Origin: an uncultured Clostridia bacterium
GTDB taxonomy: Bacteria > Bacillota > Clostridia > Oscillospirales > Acutalibacteraceae
Direction of reading: 5' to 3'
Assembly (NCBI GenBank): GCA_947628665.1
Contig: CANRAU010000010.1
Location: 1-64,000 of the forward strand
Length of the DNA: 64,000 nt
This document shows, piece by piece, positions 44,897 to 52,627 of this stretch (the first letter of the stretch is position 1; the number at the start of each line of letters is the position of its first letter). The notes beneath the pieces are model-generated. The model saw only the letters and a list, made by a program, of their open reading frames with translations, had not been told where the DNA came from and made no database searches. The translations under genes and the position numbers were made by a program.

Positions 44897-45922
44897 TTGG
44901 AACAGTACCGAATTACCGAACGCGGGCCGCTTTTGGACGAAAAGGGCGGGATCGGCCGCCCCGGCTGGGCGACAGAACTGCTGTATGCCTATGACCCGAA
45001 GGCCGTCAAGGCGAATAAGCTGCGCATCAAGGAATGGGATTATTACATCATGCTCAGCAACACGGGGGAGTATGCGCTGTCGCTGTGCATTGCCGACAAC
45101 CGCTATATGGGGCTTGCGGACGCGGCGTTTTTGGACATCAAAAACGGCGTAAAGCATGACTTCCTGATTCCGATGATCCTGCCCATGGGCAAGCTGCATA
45201 TGCCGACCGACAGCAGCGCCGGCGACATCATTTACCGCAATCCGTTTTGCGATTTCCGCTATATTCTGACCGAGGGCGGCAGGCGGCTGCTGTGCGATTA
45301 CCGTCTGCCCGGGAACAAGAATTTTTCCTGCGATATATTCCTTAGCCAGCCCAAAATGGACACGATGGTGATCGCAACGCCGTGGCAGGAGGACAAAAAA
45401 GCCTTTTATTACAACCAGAAAATCAACTGCATGCGCGCCGACGGCTATTGCACCGTGAACGGGCAGCGGTATACCTTCTCGCCCGAGACCGACTTCGGTA
45501 CGCTCGACTGGGGCAGAGGCGTCTGGACGTATGACAACACTTGGTATTGGGGCTCGGGCAACGCCGACGTTGACGGACACGCTTTCGGCTACAATATCGG
45601 CTGCGGCTTCGGCGACACCTCCGCCGCGAGCGAAAATATGCTGTTCTATGATGGCGTCTGCCATAAGCTGGAGCGTGTGGAATTCCAAATCCCCGAGGAC
45701 GACCTCATGAAGCCGTGGAAATTCACCGAGACAAACAAACGCTTTGAAATGGATTTTGTGCCGCTGTATGACAACCGCACCGATCTTTCGGCGATCGTGA
45801 TCTCGCAGGACGCGCACCAGGTGTTTGGCCGCATGACGGGTACGGCGGTACTCGACGACGGGCGCGAGATCCATTTAAAGGATCAGCTGGTGTTTGCCGA
45901 GCGCGTACACAATCGCTATTGA
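44897..45922 (+). CDS. DUF2804-family protein
   Basis: The 341-residue protein matches the DUF2804 layout as I know it. It starts with a RGPLLDEKGGIGRPGWAT segment. The middle has a DWGRGVWTYDNTWYWGSGNA block and the C-terminal half has strand-rich GYNIGCGFGDTS. Related proteins include lipid-acting or AttH-like domains, but no reaction is established. The TTG start at 44897 is chosen because AAAGGAG lies eight bases ahead. The stop codon lies inside the -35 box of the next promoter. Confidence 0.75.
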   Translation: MEQYRITERGPLLDEKGGIGRPGWATELLYAYDPKAVKANKLRIKEWDYYIMLSNTGEYALSLCIADNRYMGLADAAFLDIKNGVKHDFLIPMILPMGKLHMPTDSSAGDIIYRNPFCDFRYILTEGGRRLLCDYRLPGNKNFSCDIFLSQPKMDTMVIATPWQEDKKAFYYNQKINCMRADGYCTVNGQRYTFSPETDFGTLDWGRGVWTYDNTWYWGSGNADVDGHAFGYNIGCGFGDTSAASENMLFYDGVCHKLERVEFQIPEDDLMKPWKFTETNKRFEMDFVPLYDNRTDLSAIVISQDAHQVFGRMTGTAVLDDGREIHLKDQLVFAERVHNRY

Positions 45923-45947
45923 CATTCCGACGGCGGTATGCTATACT
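45919..45947 (+). promoter_or_regulatory. Promoter of the TPP-riboswitch operon
   Basis: TTGACA (45919-45924) and TATACT (45942-45947) are 17 bp apart. The TGA of the -35 box is also the stop codon of the preceding gene. Confidence 0.85.
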
Positions 45948-45968
45948 GCAACCATAAAATTCCATCTA

Positions 45969-46061
45969 CAGGGGTGCTGGCGCGAAAGCCGGCTGAGAGT
46001 AAGAATGTATGCTTCTTTGACCCTTTCAACCTGATGCGGGTAATGCCGCCGTAGGAAGTTT
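45969..46061 (+). promoter_or_regulatory. TPP (THI-box) riboswitch
   Basis: The conserved elements occur in order: GGGGTGC at the start, CTGAGA (45993-45998) that binds the pyrimidine, GACCCTT, AACCTGAT (46028-46035), and GGGTAATGCC (46038-46047) with the closing GTAGGAAG. An intrinsic terminator follows at 46081, so thiamine pyrophosphate should stop transcription of the transporter genes. Confidence 0.97.
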
Positions 46062-46080
46062 TGGAGAGCAAATTGCAAAC

Positions 46081-46125
46081 AAAAGCCTTACGGTCTCATG
46101 CCTGATTCCGCAAGGCTTTTTATTT
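46081..46125 (+). terminator. Riboswitch-controlled intrinsic terminator
   Basis: AAAAGCCTT (46081-46089) pairs with AAGGCTTTT (46112-46120), with CGG/CCG inside, followed by TATTTT. It is the expression platform of the TPP riboswitch. Confidence 0.9.
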
Positions 46126-46144
46126 TGATTTGGAGGTAAAAATT

Positions 46145-46444
46145 ATGCAAGCAAGCGTAGCCATTCAGGTTCTGCCGGGTGTGCAAAGTACGGACGAGGT
46201 CGTGCGGATCGTGGATGAAGTCATCGACTACATCAAAAGCACGGGTTTGCACTATTCTGTCGGGCCGTTTGAAACGACCATCGAGGGCGAAAGCTATGAC
46301 CAATTGATGGATATTGTCAAGGAATGTCAGCATGTTGCGATACGCGCGGGTGCGCCGTCGGTTTCCGCCTATGTCAAAATTGCGTATCGACCTGAAGGCG
46401 GTGTTTTGACCATTGACCAAAAGGTTACCAAGCATCATCAGTAA
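46145..46444 (+). CDS. MTH1187/YkoF-like thiamine-binding protein
   Basis: The 99-residue protein belongs to the UPF0045/MTH1187 family: it starts SVAIQVLPGV and has GLHYSVGPFETTIEG. The family is a small alpha/beta fold related to one half of YkoF, which binds thiamine or its HMP moiety. Being first after the TPP riboswitch and cotranscribed with an ABC importer, it likely handles the imported pyrimidine or buffers thiamine. GGAGGT precedes the ATG at 46145. Confidence 0.88.
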   Translation: MQASVAIQVLPGVQSTDEVVRIVDEVIDYIKSTGLHYSVGPFETTIEGESYDQLMDIVKECQHVAIRAGAPSVSAYVKIAYRPEGGVLTIDQKVTKHHQ

Positions 46445-47189
46445 GCTCTCGCCTCTCATCGCCCTCGCGGTCATGGTGCTGGTGTGGGGAACGGCCACGG
46501 GGCTTCAGTGGGTACCCGCTTTCATGCTTCCGTCACCGCAGGCAGTCGTCAAGGCGTTTGTCACGGATTTCCCCCTGCTCATGCAGCACGCGTCGGTGAC
46601 GCTTACAGAGGCGTCTATCGGACTTCTGCTGGGCGTTGTGCTTGCCTTTCTGCTTGCAACGCTTATGGACTGTTTTTCGGGACTCTATCAGGCGCTTTAC
46701 CCGCTGTTGGTCGTTACGCAAACCATTCCGACCATCGCCATTGCGCCGCTTTTGGTGCTTTGGCAGGGCTTCGGCATGGCGCCCAAGATCACGTTGGTCG
46801 TGATTACGACCTTTTTCCCGATCACCGTAAGTCTTTTGGACGGGTATCGGGACGCGGACGCAGACGCGATCCGCTTACTGCACAGCATGGGCGCGGGGCG
46901 TATGCAGATTTTCCGCTATATCAAGTTCCCGTCTGCGCTCGGTTCTTTTTTCGCGGGACTGAAAGTGTCGGCGTCCTATGCGGTGGTCGGCGCTGTTGTG
47001 GCGGAATGGCTCGGCGGATTCGAGGGCTTGGGCGTGTATATGACGCGCGTGCAAAAGGCCTATGCCTTTGACAGAATGTTTTCCGTGATTTTACTGATCG
47101 TACTCATCAGTTTGCTTTTGATGTGGGGTGTGACCCTGCTTCGGAAGCTCTCTATGCCCTGGACAAAAAAGGAGAAAGAAACAAAATGA
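46413..47189 (+). CDS. ABC transporter permease, thiamine-precursor type (ThiX-like)
   Basis: The 258-residue protein has about six membrane helices and the cytoplasmic EAA-type loop (LLHSMGAGRMQIFRYIKFPS) that docks the ATPase. It matches the SsuC/TauC/ThiX permease group, and the riboswitch assigns it to thiamine precursor uptake. It appears to start with TTG inside the preceding gene behind GAAGGCGGT; no ATG is near enough. It overlaps the binding-protein gene as ATGA. Confidence 0.88.
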   Translation: MTKRLPSIISKLSPLIALAVMVLVWGTATGLQWVPAFMLPSPQAVVKAFVTDFPLLMQHASVTLTEASIGLLLGVVLAFLLATLMDCFSGLYQALYPLLVVTQTIPTIAIAPLLVLWQGFGMAPKITLVVITTFFPITVSLLDGYRDADADAIRLLHSMGAGRMQIFRYIKFPSALGSFFAGLKVSASYAVVGAVVAEWLGGFEGLGVYMTRVQKAYAFDRMFSVILLIVLISLLLMWGVTLLRKLSMPWTKKEKETK

Positions 47190-48202
47190 AAAAGCAACTT
47201 AAAAAGTTAACGGCCGTACTGCTGTGCGCCGTTTTGCTCTTTGGCCTTGCCGCCTGCGGCGGAAAAGAGGATGCGGACGCATCCGAAAAAGCGGAGATCG
47301 TCCTGTCTCTCGACTGGACGCCGAACACCAACCACACGGGGATTTATGTCGCACTGGCGAAAGGCTATTTTGCCGACGCGGGATTGAACGTGACCGTCGT
47401 ACAGCCGTCGCAAAACGGCGCGGCGGCCATGTGCGCGGCGGGACAGGCACAGTTTGCCATTGAAGCGCAGGATACGCTTGCGGCGGCTCTGATCGGTGAT
47501 GCGCCGCTTGGCGTGACGGCGGTCGCGGCGCTTTTGCAGCACAACACTTCGGGGATCATTTCCCGCAAGGGCGAGGGCATGGATACCCCGAAGGGACTTA
47601 CGGGGCATACCTATGCCACCTGGGATTCGCCCATTGAGCAGGCGATGCTCAAATATGTCGTCGAAAAGGACGGCGGGGATTTTTCCAAGATCAAGCTGAT
47701 TCCGAACAATATCACCGACGAAGCAGGCGCGCTGCGTGAACACCTGACCGACGCGGTTTGGATCTTCTACGGCTGGGGCGGCATTGCCGCAAAGGTGTCG
47801 GGTTTGGAATTCGATTATTTCAGCTTTGCCGACATCGATAAGGTGTTTGACTATTACACGCCGATCCTCATCGGCAACAACGCCTATCTCGAGAGCCACC
47901 CCGACGAGACCCGCGCGCTGCTGGATGCGCTCGAAAAGGGCTACACCTACGCCATCGAACACCCCGAGGAGGCCGCGCAGATCCTCATTGACGGCGACAC
48001 CACAGGTTCTTTGCGCGATTCCAAAGAGCTGGTTACCGAAAGCCAGAAGTGGATCTCCGCGCAGTATAAGGCGGACGCACAGCAGTGGGGCTATATCGAC
48101 CCCGCGCGCTGGGACGGGTTCTATCAATGGCTTTGGGACAACCACCTGATCGAGGAAGAACTGCCCAAGGGAACGGGGTATACCAATGCCTATCTCTCCT
48201 GA
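47186..48202 (+). CDS. Thiamine-precursor substrate-binding lipoprotein (NMT1/THI5-like)
   Basis: The 338-residue protein starts with a lipoprotein signal ending LAAC (Cys24). The mature domain begins with the NMT1/THI5 motif LDWTPNTNHTGIYVALAKGY, seen in proteins that bind formylaminopyrimidine or HMP. It delivers the ligand to the permease outside the cell. It overlaps the permease stop and the ATPase start. Confidence 0.92.
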   Translation: MKKQLKKLTAVLLCAVLLFGLAACGGKEDADASEKAEIVLSLDWTPNTNHTGIYVALAKGYFADAGLNVTVVQPSQNGAAAMCAAGQAQFAIEAQDTLAAALIGDAPLGVTAVAALLQHNTSGIISRKGEGMDTPKGLTGHTYATWDSPIEQAMLKYVVEKDGGDFSKIKLIPNNITDEAGALREHLTDAVWIFYGWGGIAAKVSGLEFDYFSFADIDKVFDYYTPILIGNNAYLESHPDETRALLDALEKGYTYAIEHPEEAAQILIDGDTTGSLRDSKELVTESQKWISAQYKADAQQWGYIDPARWDGFYQWLWDNHLIEEELPKGTGYTNAYLS

Positions 48203-48932
48203 CACTGCCCTGCTGCGCGCCGAGGGGATCGCCAAGCGGTTCGGGGACAATACCGTGCTTTCGGATGTGGATCTTGCGATCGGCAAGGGCGAGCTTGTGT
48301 GCCTGATCGGTGTGAGCGGTTCGGGGAAAACCACGCTGTTCAATATCCTTTCGGGGCTGATGCAGCCCGACGCAGGGCGTGTGTACCTGCGTGACGAAGA
48401 GATCACGGGACGCCCGGGCAAGATCAGCTATATGCTGCAAAAGGATCTTTTGCTGCCCTACCGCACGGTGGTTGATAACGTCGCTTTGCCGTTGCTGATC
48501 CGCGGGACGCCGAAAAAAGAGGCGCGCGAAAAAGCCGCGTCGTATTTCGGAAAATTCGGGTTGAGCGGCACGGAAAACAAGTACCCCGACAAGCTGTCGG
48601 GCGGTATGCGTCAGCGAGCGGCGCTGCTGCGCACCTATCTTGCGTCTGACGGTGTCGCGCTGCTCGACGAACCGTTCAGCGCGCTGGACGCGATCACCAA
48701 AAGCGCCGTACACGAATGGTATTTGGACATTATGCGGGAGATCGAATTGACCACGCTGTTTATTACGCACGATATGGATGAAGCGGTCAAGCTATCCGAC
48801 CGCATTTATGTGCTGTCGGGGCATCCGGGGCGGATCGCGCGTGAAATCCCTGTGACCGAACCGCGTCCGCGCGCGCACGATTTTTCGCTGACGCCCGAAT
48901 TTCTCGCCTACAAACGGCAGCTTGTGCTGTGA
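48186..48932 (+). CDS. ABC transporter ATP-binding protein (ThiZ-like)
   Basis: The 248-residue ATPase has Walker A GVSGSGKTT, the signature LSGGMRQRAALLRTY, and Walker B GVALLDEPFSALD, then a THDMDEAV switch. It powers the thiamine-precursor importer and is the last gene of the riboswitch operon. It is followed by a hairpin and an intergenic element rather than by thiamine-synthesis genes. Confidence 0.93.
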   Translation: MPISPDTALLRAEGIAKRFGDNTVLSDVDLAIGKGELVCLIGVSGSGKTTLFNILSGLMQPDAGRVYLRDEEITGRPGKISYMLQKDLLLPYRTVVDNVALPLLIRGTPKKEAREKAASYFGKFGLSGTENKYPDKLSGGMRQRAALLRTYLASDGVALLDEPFSALDAITKSAVHEWYLDIMREIELTTLFITHDMDEAVKLSDRIYVLSGHPGRIAREIPVTEPRPRAHDFSLTPEFLAYKRQLVL

Positions 48933-48960
48933 ATGTTCGGATGAAACAAAAACTGTAAAC

Positions 48961-49004
48961 CCAAAACGGTCTGCGACCCGTATATTGCGGATCGCAAGCC
49001 GTTT
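48961..49004 (+). repeat. Terminator-hairpin duplication, left copy (44 bp)
   Basis: AAACGG..TGCGACCCG pairs with CGGATCGCA..CCGTTT to form a long hairpin after the ThiZ-like gene. No U-tract follows. The same 44 bp occurs again at 49328-49371 with one mismatch. The two copies bracket the element at 49005-49327. Confidence 0.9.
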
Positions 49005-49327
49005 CATTCTGTCGATCAACTGTTTTTTAACAGCAAAACAATCAAAAGTTTTCGCCCGCCTTTTTCAAAAGGCGGCAGGGGTCACGGGGACAGCGTCACC
49101 GTGTCGCAGCCCGCAGGCTGCGACATCTCTTTGCCTAAAGAAGCGCAGGAGGGGCGAAAAACAGTCCGGTGGACTGTTTTTCGGTGGGGATTCTCGCCTG
49201 CCGGCTCGGTCGGTGCTTCTGCCTTCGGCAGAGGTGTCCACCGGACACCCGCACCCCTCGCCGGGGGTTCCCCATAATCTTACTTCTTTTGGACATTTTG
49301 CCAAGTAGCATATACTTTTTCTACACA
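49005..49327 (+). repeat. Hairpin-dense intergenic element, copy 1 (323 bp)
   Basis: This non-coding element opens TCTGTCGATCAACTGTTTT just after the left hairpin and ends in ATACTTTTTCTACAC. It contains the CCGCC-TTTTTC-AAAAGGCGG module (49057-49075) and hairpins GTCGCAGCC/GGCTGCGAC (49103-49124), AAAAACAGTCC/GGACTGTTTTT (49157-49181), CTGCC/GGCAG (49219-49231) and GGTGTCC/GGACACC (49233-49249). Positions 49143-49284 match the inverted copy at 58708-58849 in 140 of 142 bases. Open frames inside lack ribosome sites. Confidence 0.88.
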
Positions 49328-49376
49328 CCAAAACGGCCTGCGACCCGTATATTGCGGATCGCAAGCCGTTTTTATG
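49328..49376 (+). terminator. Terminator-hairpin duplication, right copy with U-tract
   Basis: This is the second copy of the 44-bp hairpin (49328-49371), here followed by TTTTTATG, so it can terminate plus-strand transcripts. On the minus strand it lies just after the lipid kinase stop and may serve that gene too. Confidence 0.88.
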
Positions 49377-49395
49377 TATGGGATTCAAGCCGGAT

Positions 49396-50364
49396 TTACG
49401 CTTCGTGCGGTTCTTCGACAAAGTCGTGTTCCTCATTTTCCTCCAAGGAGATCCATTCGGGACGCTGCACCATGATCTTGACGGCATGCTTGAGGGTGGC
49501 CGCCTCCACCGAAGTGTGCTCGCCGCCGAATTCCCCGTCGAGCGTAAAGGGCGTTGGGTCGTCAAATTCAAATCGGATGTGCTTGCAGTGGCGAATGGTG
49601 ACGATCGGATTGTCGCTAACGGTCTTATTGACCATGTCGTTGGCAAGGGAAAGCAATTCCATGGGGTTCTTAAACATATTCACAAGGATCAGCTCATGCA
49701 GGCCGTCGTCAAATTCCACCCCCATGTTATGCAGCACCGGCATGCCGGCAATGCCATAGGAATTGGAGGCTGCCCCGTAGAAGTAATCGCCCTCAAAAAA
49801 TTCGCCGTCCGCTTCCACGCGCGCATGATACGGTTTCATGCGAAAGAAATCCGCCACCGCCTGCATATAATACGCGTTTTTCCCCAACGCGTTTTTGAGC
49901 TTTTGGTTGCACGAATACGAGATCGCGGTAAAGTTGCCGAACGCCGCGACGTAAATAAAGAATTCCTCGCCGAATTTGCCGATGTCCACGGGCTTCGGCT
50001 CGCCGTTGATAATGGCTTCCACCGCGTCGTGTACGTCGGTGGGAATGCCCATGGACTTTGCAAAATCGTTGGTCGAACCCATGGGCAGATACCCTATGGG
50101 AATATCCAGCCCCAACTGCATAATGCCGCAGACGGTTTCTTTGAGCGTGCCGTCGCCGCCGCAGCAGACCACAATGTCAAACTGGTGCGCACGGTTCATC
50201 ACAATGTCGTACGCGTTTTTGTTGATTTGCGTGCAGCAAGCGGTCACGTTATAGCCCGCCTGGTCAAAGCGATTGATCATCCGCATCATGTACTGCTTTG
50301 CCAGCTTTTTGCCCGATACGGGATTTACGATCAAAAGCATTTTTTGATTGCGAACATTCGCCAT
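49396..50364 (-). CDS. Diacylglycerol kinase-family lipid kinase
   Basis: The 322-residue protein has LLIVNPVSGKKLAKQYM, CCGGDGTLKETVCGI and LPMGSTNDFAKSMG, the lipid-kinase family motifs. It is a divergent paralogue of the protein at 35768. It follows glyQS by 26 bp on the minus strand and is probably cotranscribed. The lipid substrate is not determined. Confidence 0.88.
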   Translation of the reverse strand: MANVRNQKMLLIVNPVSGKKLAKQYMMRMINRFDQAGYNVTACCTQINKNAYDIVMNRAHQFDIVVCCGGDGTLKETVCGIMQLGLDIPIGYLPMGSTNDFAKSMGIPTDVHDAVEAIINGEPKPVDIGKFGEEFFIYVAAFGNFTAISYSCNQKLKNALGKNAYYMQAVADFFRMKPYHARVEADGEFFEGDYFYGAASNSYGIAGMPVLHNMGVEFDDGLHELILVNMFKNPMELLSLANDMVNKTVSDNPIVTIRHCKHIRFEFDDPTPFTLDGEFGGEHTSVEAATLKHAVKIMVQRPEWISLEENEEHDFVEEPHEA

Positions 50365-50390
50365 AATGCCACCCCATTTTTTCCATTTGA

Positions 50391-51773
50391 TCAGAATTGA
50401 ATTTTTTGTGTCAGGAAATCCTGAAGTCCCTCGATAGGCATACGAATTTGTTCCATGGTGTCGCGGTCGCGCACGGTCACACAGCCGTCCTGCTCGCTTT
50501 CAAAGTCATACGTGATGCAATAGGGCGTGCCGATCTCATCCTGCCGACGATACCGTTTGCCGATAGACCCCGTTTCGTCAAAGTCGATCATAAAGTGTTT
50601 GCTCAGATCGGCGTAAACGGTCATAGCCTGCTCGGACAGCTTTTTGGAAAGCGGCAGTACGGCGGCTTTGTACGGCGCGACGATGGGGTGCAGGTGCAAA
50701 ACGACGCGCGTGTCGTTCTTGGCTTCGTCGAGAACTTCCTCATCGTATGCCTCGCACAGCAGCGCGAGCACCGTGCGATCCAGCCCATAGGTGGATTCGA
50801 TGATGTACGGCACGAATTTCTCGTTGGTCTCGGGGTCAAGATACTCCATTTTCTGTCCGCTGTATTCCTGATGCCTTGTTAAATCGAAATCGGTGCGGTT
50901 GTGCGTGCCGTTGATCTCGCCCCAGCCGAAGGGGAACAGGAATTCGATATCGCACGCCGCTTTCGCATAGTGCGCCAGTTTTTCGTGGTCGTGGAAGCGC
51001 AGATGCGAAGCGGGAATGCCGAGATCGATGAAATACTGCAACCCGTAATTCTTAAAGTAGTCGTACAGTTCGCCGTCCGTTCCGGCCTTGCAGAAGGTTT
51101 GGAACTCCATTTGCTCGAATTCGATGGTGCGGAAGGTGAAATTGCCGGGCGTGATCTCGTTGCGGAACGCCTTGCCGATCTGCCCGATGCTGAACGGCAG
51201 TTTGGCGCGCATGGTGCGCTGTACGTTCAGGAAATTCACATATTCGCCCTGCGCGTTTTCGGGGCGCAGGTAGATCACGCTTTTGCTGTCGGCGGTCACG
51301 CCGCGATAGGTTTGGAACATCAAATTGAATTCACGGATGTCCGTAAAATCGTGCTTGCCGCAGTTGGGACAGGGGATGTGATGATCCTTGATGTATTGGA
51401 ACATCTCCTCTTTGGTCATGCCGTCCGCGCGAGCGGAGGGGTCGAAATCGTCGATCAGATTGTCCGCCCTGTGGCGCATTTTGCACGCCTTGCAGTCCAA
51501 AAGCGGGTCGGAGAACGAAGCGACGTGACCGCTTGCCTCCCAAACCCTCGGGTGCATGAGAATATCCGCGTCCAGCTCATAGCTGTTTTTGCGCTCCTGA
51601 ATAAAACGCTTGCGCCAGGTATCCTTTACGTTGTTTTTGAGCCTTGCGCCCAAAGGACCGTAGTCCCAGGTGTTGGCAAGGCCGCCGTAAATCTCGCTTC
51701 CGGGGAACACAAACCCGCGATTTTTACAAAGCGCGACGATTTTATCCATGGTTTTTTCGGTAGCATTCAGCAT
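50391..51773 (-). CDS. glyQS: Glycyl-tRNA synthetase, single-chain dimeric type
   Basis: The 460-residue class II enzyme begins with [20 protein letters not shown] and [12 protein letters not shown], typical of the single-polypeptide GlyRS found in Gram-positive bacteria. [10 protein letters not shown] zinc-like segment lies near residue 150. Class II motifs follow, with [14 protein letters not shown] as motif 2. The start at 51773 is chosen because longer frames run back over the promoter. The leader of about 85 nt is too short for a T-box. Confidence 0.95.
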   Translation of the reverse strand: MLNATEKTMDKIVALCKNRGFVFPGSEIYGGLANTWDYGPLGARLKNNVKDTWRKRFIQERKNSYELDADILMHPRVWEASGHVASFSDPLLDCKACKMRHRADNLIDDFDPSARADGMTKEEMFQYIKDHHIPCPNCGKHDFTDIREFNLMFQTYRGVTADSKSVIYLRPENAQGEYVNFLNVQRTMRAKLPFSIGQIGKAFRNEITPGNFTFRTIEFEQMEFQTFCKAGTDGELYDYFKNYGLQYFIDLGIPASHLRFHDHEKLAHYAKAACDIEFLFPFGWGEINGTHNRTDFDLTRHQEYSGQKMEYLDPETNEKFVPYIIESTYGLDRTVLALLCEAYDEEVLDEAKNDTRVVLHLHPIVAPYKAAVLPLSKKLSEQAMTVYADLSKHFMIDFDETGSIGKRYRRQDEIGTPYCITYDFESEQDGCVTVRDRDTMEQIRMPIEGLQDFLTQKIQF

Positions 51774-51864
51774 ATAATCATCCTTTTTTCGTCTTACAGA
51801 CAAAGAAAGCCGACCCCCGCAAACCGATTTGCCCCATGAAGAGCCGACCAACTTCTAACATAAA

Positions 51865-51893
51865 ATATTAGCCCATATCCCAAACGATGTCAA
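51865..51893 (-). promoter_or_regulatory. Promoter of glyQS
   Basis: On the minus strand TTGACA (51888-51893) and TAATAT (51865-51870) are 17 bp apart. Confidence 0.82.
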
Positions 51894-52033
51894 GGAAAAT
51901 CCTGCATTTTCACAAAGGCTTCACGCGCAAAAATACGCGAGACCACAAAGCGGGTCGTGTGCGTTTTTTGTATGCAGGCGTCGGCTTTGGACATACTGAT
52001 ACCGATACCATATAAAAAATCCCGGTGGAATTC

Positions 52034-52062
52034 TTGACAAACCGCCGCACGCGGTATATAAT
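52034..52062 (+). promoter_or_regulatory. Consensus promoter of rpsO
   Basis: TTGACA (52034-52039) and TATAAT (52057-52062) match consensus perfectly with a 17-bp spacer. Confidence 0.92.
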
Positions 52063-52069
52063 ACATAAG

Positions 52070-52177
52070 CCGATTCGGTATGCACGGATTTGGGGCTATA
52101 CCTGACAGATACGCCGGGTGTTCACCTGACCTTTTTCTGTGCTGCGCGACAGGCAAATATCAAATGAGGTGAAAAAC
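52070..52177 (+). promoter_or_regulatory. rpsO leader with possible S15 site
   Basis: The leader of about 108 nt has a small GGTG-TT-CACC hairpin (52117-52126) followed shortly by TTTTT (52132-52136). S15 represses its own mRNA in several bacteria through unrelated leader structures, so a site here is plausible but not shown. Confidence 0.35.
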
Positions 52178-52441
52178 ATGACCAAGGAAGAAAAGCAGGC
52201 CATCATGGCCGAATACGCCACCCACGAGGGCGATACCGGTTCGCCCGAAGTACAGGTCGCCGTGCTGACCAAGCGCATCAACGACCTGACCGAGCATTTA
52301 AAGACCCACAAAAAGGATCACCACTCCAGACGCGGCCTTTTGATGATGGTCGGTCACAGACGTAACCTTTTGGCGTATCTGCAAAAGACGGATATTGAGA
52401 GATACCGTACACTGATTCAGAGACTCGGCATCCGCAAATAA
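52178..52441 (+). CDS. rpsO: 30S ribosomal protein S15
   Basis: The 87-residue protein has [20 protein letters not shown] and [20 protein letters not shown], diagnostic for S15. S15 binds the central domain of 16S rRNA. The ATG at 52178 follows TGAGGTG. It precedes pnp, a conserved pair. Confidence 0.98.
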   Translation: MTKEEKQAIMAEYATHEGDTGSPEVQVAVLTKRINDLTEHLKTHKKDHHSRRGLLMMVGHRRNLLAYLQKTDIERYRTLIQRLGIRK

Positions 52442-52451
52442 TTTCGGCGTT

Positions 52452-52481
52452 AAGGCAAGCGGCCGCAAGGCTGCTTGCCTT
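52452..52481 (+). other. Hairpin between rpsO and pnp
   Basis: AAGGCAAGC (52452-52460) pairs perfectly with GCTTGCCTT (52473-52481). No U-tract follows, so read-through into pnp is likely. In other bacteria this gap holds an RNase III processing hairpin that controls pnp. Confidence 0.6.
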
Positions 52482-52627
52482 GAATTGCATTTGCGTATCG
52501 GCATCCAAACGGGGCGATTCTGTCGTTTTAGCGGTAAATAGAGCCTTTCGCCGTCGGGGCGAACAGTTGTATTTATTGCTAAAAACGGGACTGCCTCGAG
52601 GAAATACAGAAAAAAAGAGGTAAAGCG

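Noticed and set aside
49005-49327. Element as a small group II intron or insertion sequence
   Set aside because: No domain V-like GAGC...hairpin, no reverse transcriptase or transposase, and no terminal inverted repeats in this copy. Group IIC introns also do not create such duplications.
49169-49759. Possible protein inside the first hairpin-dense element
   Set aside because: The frame crosses perfect palindromes and the terminator duplication and has no ribosome site. The matching frame in copy 2 is also just a by-product of the repeat.
51774-51864. T-box upstream of glyQS
   Set aside because: The promoter at 51865-51893 leaves a leader of only about 85 nt and no T-box consensus is visible.
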